A DNA stretch of 64,000 nucleotides from Methanosphaerula subterraneus. GTDB taxonomy: Archaea > Halobacteriota > Methanomicrobia > Methanomicrobiales > Methanospirillaceae. The stretch spans positions 1,488,001 through 1,552,000 of the forward strand of contig NZ_CP170508.1 in NCBI RefSeq assembly GCF_052055875.1, in the 5' to 3' direction. How positions within the stretch are numbered: the stretch's first letter is position 1; the number at the start of each line of letters is the position of its first letter. The position numbers were made by a program, and so were the translations under genes. The notes beneath the pieces are model-generated. The model searched no databases. It saw nothing but the letters and a program-made list of their open reading frames with translations, and had not been told where the DNA came from. Below are positions 58,073 to 64,000 of this stretch, one piece after another.

Positions 58073-59224
58073 ATGGGAATCGTCAGGGTCTATTTCACCG
58101 ACAACTGCCCGTATTGCAAGATGGTCAAGGCTTTCCTCGACAAGAGGCATGTGACCTACCAGGCCATCAATGTCGGGCAGGACAGGGAAGCTGCAGCAGA
58201 GATGGTGAAGATCTCGGGGCAGTACGGGGTACCGGTGCTGACCGTCGACGATCAGTTCGTGATCGGGTTCGATACCCCGCGGCTTGAAGAACTCTTCGGC
58301 ACCGAGAAGAAGGCCGATGTCGTCGATGTACTGATCATCGGCGCCGGCCCGGCCGGGCTGACCGCCGGCGTCTACTGCGCACGAAAGATGCTCTCGACCG
58401 AGCTGGTATCAGAGAACATCGGCGGCCAGGCGATGGAGAGCTGGGCCATCGAGAACTACATGGGCTACCGGATGATCTCAGGCAACGACCTGATGAAGAA
58501 GTTCGAGGAGCAGGTGCGGGAGCAGTCGCTCCGGCTGAACCTGGACCGGGTCGAGACGCTCGTGCAGGAGGGAGACCACTACCTGGCCACGACCGCGACC
58601 GGCGGGACCGTCCAGGCCAGGGCCGTCGTCGTCGCCTCAGGGATGCACCCGCGTCCGCTCGGGGTCGAGGGGGAGGACCGGTACCTCGGACGCGGCCTCT
58701 CGGTCTGCACCACCTGCGACGGCCCGCTCTTCAGAGAGAAGAAGATCGCCATCGTCGGCGGCGGCAACGCGGCGGTCCAGACCGCGATCGAGATGAGCAA
58801 GATCGCATCGTCGGTCAGTCTGATCGTCCGGACCGAGCTGAAGGCCGACCCCCCCTATATCAAGAAGCTCGGGACGATACCCAACATCACGGTCCACCAG
58901 CACCATGTGATCGCGAAGTTACACGGCGATCTCTTCCTCGATCAGATCACGATCAAGGACACGACAACAGAGAAGGAGACCGACATCCTGCTGGACGGGG
59001 TCTTTGCCGAGATCGGCTGGCTCCCGAACACCGGGTTCCTCGGCGACCTGGTGACCCTGACCGGTGACGGCAAGATCGTCGTCGATGAGAACTGTCACAC
59101 CAATCGGCCGGGGATCTTTGCAGCCGGGGACGTGACCAGCATCAAGGGAAACCAGATCATCATCGCGGCCGGGGAAGGAGCGAAGGCAGCGCTCGAAGCC
59201 TACCGGTACCTGACCAGGCTCTGA
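58073..59224 (+). CDS. Glutaredoxin-thioredoxin reductase fusion
   Basis: 383-residue protein. Residues 1-78 are a glutaredoxin-like domain with the CPYC active site (Cys12, Cys15) and YGVPVLTVDDQFVIGFD. Residues 83-383 are a thioredoxin reductase: FAD motif IIGAGPAGLTAGVYCARK, redox pair VCTTCDGPLF (Cys212, Cys215), NAD(P) motif IVGGGNAAVQTA, and GIFAAGDVTSIKGNQI. The NADPH-arginine motif HRRxxxR is not present (the site reads VRTELKAD), suggesting NADH, F420H2 or another donor, as known for some methanogen enzymes. It is monocistronic, with TTTATATC upstream. The fusion should pass electrons from flavin to the N-terminal CPYC. Confidence 0.9.
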   Translation: MGIVRVYFTDNCPYCKMVKAFLDKRHVTYQAINVGQDREAAAEMVKISGQYGVPVLTVDDQFVIGFDTPRLEELFGTEKKADVVDVLIIGAGPAGLTAGVYCARKMLSTELVSENIGGQAMESWAIENYMGYRMISGNDLMKKFEEQVREQSLRLNLDRVETLVQEGDHYLATTATGGTVQARAVVVASGMHPRPLGVEGEDRYLGRGLSVCTTCDGPLFREKKIAIVGGGNAAVQTAIEMSKIASSVSLIVRTELKADPPYIKKLGTIPNITVHQHHVIAKLHGDLFLDQITIKDTTTEKETDILLDGVFAEIGWLPNTGFLGDLVTLTGDGKIVVDENCHTNRPGIFAAGDVTSIKGNQIIIAAGEGAKAALEAYRYLTRL

Positions 59225-59243
59225 AAGGCCGGGTTCACCTTTT

Positions 59244-59342
59244 TATAGTGTTGAACGCAACATCCCTGGCTAATCGTAGACTCATAAGAGTCGGAGATTG
59301 GCCCATTTTGGGATTGGATGCGTTTAACACTTTTCGACTATA
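59244..59342. repeat. 99-bp palindromic element between trxB-like and dockerin genes
   Basis: The outer arms AGTGTTGAACGCAACATCC (59247-59265) and GGATGCGTTTAACACT (59316-59331) pair over about 15 bp. They enclose a second stem AATC/GATT (59272-59275 with 59296-59299) and GACTC-ataa-GAGTC (59279-59292). The ends also form TATAG...CTATA. It lies between two convergent genes and could be a bidirectional terminator, a MITE-like remnant or a small structured RNA. No transposase is nearby. Confidence 0.55.
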
Positions 59343-59371
59343 ATTGTTCAGGTCTCTTCACCAAAAATGGT

Positions 59372-61585
59372 TCAGATCATCCCAAAGAGGAGGACCACGT
59401 CGTTGAAGTCGATCGCTCCGTTCCGGTTGAAGTCGAAGGCCGACACCGGCTCGTTCTCGGCGATCCAGTCCATCTGGTTGAAGAAGAGGACCACGTCGGA
59501 GAAGTCCGCCCCCCCGTTGCCGTCCAGGTCCTCGCACGCCCCGTCATGGTCGGGATCGGTCGGCAGCAGTGTCGACGGCGGGACCGGCTGCAGCGTGCCG
59601 GTCTGGTTTCCCGTCGGCGTTGATGTCGGCGTTGCGACCGGCACCGCGGTGAAGGCGACATAATCCAGGTTCTCGCCGTCGCCGGTGAACCGGAGGGTCA
59701 GCGTGTGGGTGCCGGCCGGCAGGGTGACCGGGATGGCGGTGTCGGCATAGGTCTCAGACGACCCGGTGTCGGCGAGCACGGCCGTGCCGGCAGGGGTGCC
59801 GTCGACCGAGAGGGCGATCGTGTGCCCGGGCCCCCAACTCGCGGCCCGGAAGGCGGCCGTGTAATCGCCGCCGACGGCCACCTGCACCGTGTACGTCACC
59901 CACTCCCCGTCCCGGATGAAGCAGAGATCGTACCCGCTGGCCCCGGCCTCGATGTCCACATCGTCCTGCCGGTAGGCGCCCCCCTGGTTGCCGGCGGTGG
60001 TGTCGTGGTAGGCCATACCCTCGCCGCCGTTGTCGTACTGCTCGGCCTCCAGCGTCCCCGGAACGGCCAGGCTGGCGTACGGCCCGGGCGTGAAGGTCGG
60101 GGTGGGCGTCGGCGTCGGTGTCGGCGTGGGGGGCACGTACCTGACCAGCGGCAGCGGGTCGACGGTGCCGCTCCAGACCGTGTACTGCTGGTCTGAAAAG
60201 CCGTCGTGGTCGGCGTCAGGCGCGGTATCGGAGAAACCGGTCCCGCTGGTCGACCCCCAGTAGTTGCCGCCGAGGGACGGACCGCCGGCGATGTTGGTCC
60301 CCGCCTGCGCCGGCAGCGCCCAGACGGTGCCGGTCACGGTGGCCGCATAGGCGGCATTGTACGGGTTGGCGAGCATATTATCGACCACACGGACCCCGTC
60401 GACATCCGCCAGGTAGACCCCGCGGTTGTTCTGCGTGATCGTGTTCCCCCTGATGGTGGTCCCGTCGCCGCCCGAGTACAGCACCACCCCGGCAAACGAG
60501 TTGCCGGTGGCCGTGCACCCGGTCACTGTCCCGCCGGTGACGCCCTGGTAGTAGTAGATCCCGTAGCCCCAGTTCGAGACCTTCAGGTTTTTGACCACCA
60601 CCCCGCTGATCGGGGCGTCGCCTGAGGAGACGAAGACACCACAGGACCCGTCCTGGCCGGTCCCGCCGATCGTGTGTCCGTTCCCGTCGAGCACCACGTT
60701 GGAGCTCGCGATCTCGATCCCGACCTGGCTCGTGGAACCGGTGATGTCCTTCATCAGCGTGTAGGTCCCCGGCGCCGTGATCTTCACCGGCCCGGTGATC
60801 TGGTGCGGGTCCTGGGTCTGAGTGGGCGTCGGCGTCGGTGCCGTGGAGTCGAGCAGCGGGACCAGCGCACTGTACCATTTCGCGGCGATCTTCTGCTCGC
60901 CCCGCCGGTTCGGGTGGACGCCGAGCGGCAGCTGGTTGTCGGTCTCGCCGTCGTAGCCCGAGTAGAGGTCGACGATCTTAACCGGCGAGGCAGCCGTGCT
61001 CTTGTCGGCCGCCACCTCGGGGATCCGCTGGTTCAGGGCGATCAGGTTCTCGCGGTAGATCGAGGTCGGGATCACCGTCCCGACCAGGATCTTCACATGC
61101 GGGTTCCGGTCCCTGAGGGTATCGATGATCGCCTCCAGGTTCCTGATGCTCTGGTCGGTCGGGACCCGGTGGAGGACGTCGTTGGTCCCGAGCTCCACCA
61201 GCGCGATGTCGGGATAGTACGAACCGAGCCAGCCGGCGAGGCGTCCCTGGCCGGGATCGTCGTCGGCGCCGTTCAGGATCCCGCCGGTGGTGTACCCGCC
61301 GTGCCCTTCGTTCTCCTGGTCGAACGAGAAGTCCTGGAACCGGGGCTGGTCCCAGCTCCCGACAAAGTTCACGTCATAACCGCCGTCCTGCAGGGAATGC
61401 CAGAGCCAGTACCGGTAGGTCGGGTACTGGGCCTCCTCGGCGGTCTGGGTGGACCCCTTGGTGACCGAGTCACCGAGCGGCACGATCCTGACCGTGGCCC
61501 CGGCCTCCTCAGGGATGAAGGAGAGGAAGAGCACCAGGAGAGCCGCCATACAGAGCAGAGAGAGGACGCGGAGAGACGATACCAT
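59372..61585 (-). CDS. Secreted SGNH hydrolase-beta-helix-CBM6-dockerin protein
   Basis: 737-residue extracellular protein. Domains in order: signal peptide (1-30); SGNH/GDSL hydrolase (32-235) with the nucleophile in PLGDSVTKGS (Ser40), LVELGTNDV and the catalytic HPNRRGEQK; a parallel beta-helix of NosD type (about 260-460) with repeated right-handed turns such as GIYYYQGVTGGTVTGCTATG; a CBM6-like sugar-binding module (about 520-655); and a C-terminal dockerin with DLDGNGGADFSDVV and DFNRNGAIDFNDVV. SGNH relatives deacetylate or de-esterify polysaccharides. The start at MVSSLRVLSLLC gives a signal peptide. It is paralogous and adjacent to the next gene. Confidence 0.85.
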   Translation of the reverse strand: MVSSLRVLSLLCMAALLVLFLSFIPEEAGATVRIVPLGDSVTKGSTQTAEEAQYPTYRYWLWHSLQDGGYDVNFVGSWDQPRFQDFSFDQENEGHGGYTTGGILNGADDDPGQGRLAGWLGSYYPDIALVELGTNDVLHRVPTDQSIRNLEAIIDTLRDRNPHVKILVGTVIPTSIYRENLIALNQRIPEVAADKSTAASPVKIVDLYSGYDGETDNQLPLGVHPNRRGEQKIAAKWYSALVPLLDSTAPTPTPTQTQDPHQITGPVKITAPGTYTLMKDITGSTSQVGIEIASSNVVLDGNGHTIGGTGQDGSCGVFVSSGDAPISGVVVKNLKVSNWGYGIYYYQGVTGGTVTGCTATGNSFAGVVLYSGGDGTTIRGNTITQNNRGVYLADVDGVRVVDNMLANPYNAAYAATVTGTVWALPAQAGTNIAGGPSLGGNYWGSTSGTGFSDTAPDADHDGFSDQQYTVWSGTVDPLPLVRYVPPTPTPTPTPTPTFTPGPYASLAVPGTLEAEQYDNGGEGMAYHDTTAGNQGGAYRQDDVDIEAGASGYDLCFIRDGEWVTYTVQVAVGGDYTAAFRAASWGPGHTIALSVDGTPAGTAVLADTGSSETYADTAIPVTLPAGTHTLTLRFTGDGENLDYVAFTAVPVATPTSTPTGNQTGTLQPVPPSTLLPTDPDHDGACEDLDGNGGADFSDVVLFFNQMDWIAENEPVSAFDFNRNGAIDFNDVVLLFGMI

Positions 61586-61631
61586 CTGGATAGTAATCTC
61601 TTTTGCAGGTTCAATAAAAGTATCTGCAGGG

Positions 61632-63023
61632 TCAGAGGAGCGAGAAGACCCTGACAATATCGTCGAAATCGACCTGACCGTTCCGGTTGACGTCGAACGC
61701 GGCGAGGGGTTCGTGGCCGGCGATCCAGTCCATCTGGTTGAAGAAGAGGACCACGTCGTTGAAGTCCGCGATCCCGCTGCCATCGAGATCCTCGTACACC
61801 CCGTCGTGATTGGGATCGGTCGGCATCAGCGTCGACGGCGGGACCGGCTGCAGGGTCGTGGCCGGCACCGCGGTGAAGGCGACGTAATCCAGGTTCTGGC
61901 CGTCACCGGCGAACCGGAGGGTCAGCGTGTAGGTGCCGGCCGGCAATGAGACCGGGATAGTGGTGTCTGCATAGACCTCTGACGACCCGGTGTTCGCCAG
62001 CACGGCCGTCCCGGCAGAGGAGCCGTCGACCGAGAGGGCGACCGTGTGCCCGTCGCTCCAGGCGGCGGTCCGGAAGGTCGCGGTGTACTCCCCGGCGGCG
62101 GCCACCTGCACCGTATACGTCACCCACTCCCCGTCCCGGATGAAGCAGAGATCGTACCCCCCGCCGGCCATCTGCTCGATGTCCACGTCGTCATGCCGGT
62201 AGGCTCCTCCCTGGTTGCCGGCGGTGGTGTCGTGGTAGGCGACGCCCGCGCCGCCCCGGTCGTAATCCTCCGCCTCGATCCGTCCGGGGATGGAGAGGTC
62301 CCGGTACGGGCCGGGCTCTTCGAGGAACGGGGCCAGGGCCGCTGCGTACCGGGCGGCGATCTTCTGCTCCCCCTGCCGGTTCGGGTGGAGGTACCGCAGC
62401 GGCTGGTTGTCGTCGTAGCCGTCATAGCCGGTGAACTGGTCGACGATCACGATCGGCGAGGAGGGGGTGCTCATCGAGGCGGCGATCCCCGGGATGGCGC
62501 TGTTCAGGGCCGGCAGGTTCGGACCGTACCCGCCCCGCGGGATCACCGTTCCGATCAGGATCACGATCGAGGGGTTCTTTGCACGGAGGATGGTGACGAT
62601 CTGCTTGAGGTTCCCGATCGTCGTCTCCACCGGCACTCCGTCCATCGCGTCGTTGGACCCGAGGTGGACGATGGCGATGTCGGGGCTGTACCCGGAAAGC
62701 CAGGTCTTCAGCCGGTCGCCGGTCAGGAAGTCGCGGGTCCGGTAACCGTCATGCCCCTCGTTCTCCTGGTCGAAGGAGTACGGGAGCACCGGCTGGTCGA
62801 CACTGCCGACGAAGTCGACATCGTAGCCGCTGCTCTGCAGCGTCTGCCAGAGCCAGTACCGGTACGTCGGATGGGAGAGGCCGTCGTCGTTCTGGAGGGT
62901 TCCCTGGGTGATCGAGTCGCCGATCGGAACGATCCTGACCGTCCCGGCCACCGGGGCGACCAGAAGGACGAAAAAGAGAACAAATGCCAGCAGGCAGACC
63001 GGGGCTGAGCGGAGTGGATGCAT
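61632..63023 (-). CDS. Secreted SGNH hydrolase-CBM6-dockerin protein
   Basis: 463-residue extracellular protein. Signal peptide (1-27); SGNH hydrolase (about 28-230) with VPIGDSITQGT (Ser37), VHLGSNDAMDG and LHPNRQGEQKIAAR; CBM6-like module (about 240-370; RIEAEDYDRGGAGVAYHDTT, DVDIE, DGEWVTYTVQ); dockerin at 400-463 with DLDGSGIADFNDVV and DVNRNGQVDFDDIV. It matches its neighbour at 59372 but without the beta-helix, so that insertion or its loss distinguishes the pair. DNA identity is high in the CBM6 and dockerin parts. Start at MHPLRSAPVC. Confidence 0.87.
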   Translation of the reverse strand: MHPLRSAPVCLLAFVLFFVLLVAPVAGTVRIVPIGDSITQGTLQNDDGLSHPTYRYWLWQTLQSSGYDVDFVGSVDQPVLPYSFDQENEGHDGYRTRDFLTGDRLKTWLSGYSPDIAIVHLGSNDAMDGVPVETTIGNLKQIVTILRAKNPSIVILIGTVIPRGGYGPNLPALNSAIPGIAASMSTPSSPIVIVDQFTGYDGYDDNQPLRYLHPNRQGEQKIAARYAAALAPFLEEPGPYRDLSIPGRIEAEDYDRGGAGVAYHDTTAGNQGGAYRHDDVDIEQMAGGGYDLCFIRDGEWVTYTVQVAAAGEYTATFRTAAWSDGHTVALSVDGSSAGTAVLANTGSSEVYADTTIPVSLPAGTYTLTLRFAGDGQNLDYVAFTAVPATTLQPVPPSTLMPTDPNHDGVYEDLDGSGIADFNDVVLFFNQMDWIAGHEPLAAFDVNRNGQVDFDDIVRVFSLL

Positions 63024-63064
63024 CACTCCTATCTCTGCCCGACTCCGGTAAAAAATGATCCGGA

Positions 63065-64000
63065 TCAGGCAGGGGGGCGATCCGCCGCCTGCCGGTCCTT
63101 TTCGCGGTACGCCTCGAGGAGGAGGGTCGCGATGTTCATCACCGGCTTGTCGGTGTGCTGGCTGACATGAAACTCGCAGAACGGGCACGAACTGATCACT
63201 GTATCGGCCCCGGTCTCTTCGATCGCCGCCCGCCGCATCTCCCCGAGGGCGTCGGCCTCTGCCGGGTTCCCGGCCTTGACCCCGCCGCCTGAGCCGCAGC
63301 ACTGGGAGGGCATCTCGACCAGATCGGCCACCTGCCGGATCAGGGCGCGGGGCTCTTCCCGGATCCCCTGACCGCGGAGGAGGTGGCAGGGGTCGTGGTA
63401 GGTGACGGTCCGGGCGAGCTTTGCCGGGGGCTCGATCCCGAAGTGGGTCAGCACCTGGTTGATGTCCATGACCTTGAAGGGGACATGCAGGTAATCGTTC
63501 TTGATCGTCGATCCGCAGCCGGCGCACATCGTCATCACGATATCGATCTTTCTGAACCGGAACGCATCGATGTTCCGGCGGACCAGCATCGCCAGGTACT
63601 TGCCCTGCCCGGTCCGGAAGAGCGGCGACCCGCAACAGACCTGTTCGCGCGGGATGATCACCCGGATCCCGTTCCGCTTCAGCACCTCCATCGCATCGAG
63701 GGCGGTCTGGGGGAGGCGCATGTTGTACATGCACCCGACAAAGAACCCGATGGTCGCCCTGACCGGGCCGTACGGTTCGATCTGGTCGGGGACCTGCTCC
63801 AGGAACGTCGGCACCGTGCGGGTCACGCTCCTGCCGGTCGCCCTGACCAGTTCGGCCACCTCCTGGTGGCGCGGGAGGGTCAGCCCCTGCTTGTTGGCCA
63901 GGGACCGGAGCTTCTCGATCGCCTTGCCCGGGATCCGGATCTCCTTCGGGCAGACCTCCCAGCAGGCCTGGCAGGAGGTGCAGGTATAGAGCCCCTCCGC
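63065..64000 (-). CDS. Fe-S oxidoreductase subunit with CCG domains (5' end beyond window)
   Basis: Partial; 312 codons are visible and the frame stays open to 64000. At the edge there is a [4Fe-4S] motif CTSCQACWEVCP, followed by two cysteine-rich CCG domains: FFVGCMYNMR...CCGSPLFRTG, and HDPCHLLRG...CCGSGGG. This layout is that of HdrD, GlpC, LutA-like and TfrB-like proteins that pass electrons to or from disulfides, lactate or fumarate. Without the N-terminus or neighbours the partner cannot be named. It is transcribed toward the SGNH hydrolase gene on the same strand, 41 bp away. Confidence 0.8.
   Translation of the reverse strand, partial: AEGLYTCTSCQACWEVCPKEIRIPGKAIEKLRSLANKQGLTLPRHQEVAELVRATGRSVTRTVPTFLEQVPDQIEPYGPVRATIGFFVGCMYNMRLPQTALDAMEVLKRNGIRVIIPREQVCCGSPLFRTGQGKYLAMLVRRNIDAFRFRKIDIVMTMCAGCGSTIKNDYLHVPFKVMDINQVLTHFGIEPPAKLARTVTYHDPCHLLRGQGIREEPRALIRQVADLVEMPSQCCGSGGGVKAGNPAEADALGEMRRAAIEETGADTVISSCPFCEFHVSQHTDKPVMNIATLLLEAYREKDRQAADRPPA

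Overview
The window is a GC-rich stretch of an archaeal chromosome, almost certainly a hydrogenotrophic methanogen of the order Methanomicrobiales. The evidence is a complete archaeal S10/spc-type ribosomal operon, coenzyme F420 biosynthesis genes (cofC, cofH), an F420-dependent secondary alcohol dehydrogenase (Adf type), archaeal DNA polymerase D small subunit, archaeal-type riboflavin synthase, TATA-box promoters, and PKD/DUF3821-type surface proteins typical of that order. The genus cannot be fixed from the sequence alone; Methanosphaerula, Methanofollis or Methanoregula-like organisms would all fit.

Layout. 1-2976: phosphate uptake (pstC partial, pstS) divergent from an AbrB-PhoU regulator. 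2989-6504: ThiN-type protein, eS17, then dapA-dapB-dapB'-ferredoxin, where a tandem duplication has doubled dapB and left a 24-codon ferredoxin stump between the copies. 6685-9167: surface protein, nitroreductase, winged-helix protein. 9229-23586 (minus strand): one unbroken translation/secretion operon from uL3 to cytidylate kinase, including SecY, adenylate kinase, the EMC3/Oxa1-like DUF106 protein and RNase P protein Rnp1. It is preceded by about 500 bp of strongly hairpinned, gene-free DNA. 24217-28563: SagB-type oxidoreductase, tandem rhodanese, tRNA-Val, serA, hisE, archaeal NusA. 28740-32363: three small lipoproteins, a CPA2 antiporter and a CBS-pair protein. 32439-36497: a secreted cohesin/PKD/CBM6 protein and a dockerin-bearing beta-propeller. 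36657-41899: cofC, a DrrAB-type ABC exporter, a lone CARF-HEPN (Csx1/TM1812) protein, an FmdE-like protein and a glycine-rich unknown. 41988-50840: aminotransferases with ribH-ribC, purE, thiC, metallo-hydrolase, DUF123, iron-sulfur flavoprotein, DUF1805, cofH and signal peptidase I. 50925-55944: polymerase D small subunit and a three-gene PAS/KaiC-like signalling set. 56479-59224: F420 alcohol dehydrogenase, cupin, and a glutaredoxin-thioredoxin reductase fusion. 59372-63023: two SGNH hydrolases with CBM6 and dockerin modules. 63065-end: an Fe-S (CCG-domain) oxidoreductase subunit, cut by the window.

The most interesting reading is that the window holds a small extracellular cohesin-dockerin system. 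One secreted protein carries an apparent cohesin module plus PKD and two sugar-binding modules, and three secreted proteins end in near-identical dockerins: a beta-propeller, an SGNH hydrolase, and an SGNH hydrolase with a beta-helix. Such an assembly in a methanogen that does not use polysaccharides would presumably organise cell-surface or matrix functions. Other items worth attention are the orphan CARF-HEPN ribonuclease with no CRISPR array or cas genes in view, the readable breakpoints of the dapB duplication, the structured leader or ncRNA candidate before uL3, and a 99-bp palindromic element beside the dockerin genes.
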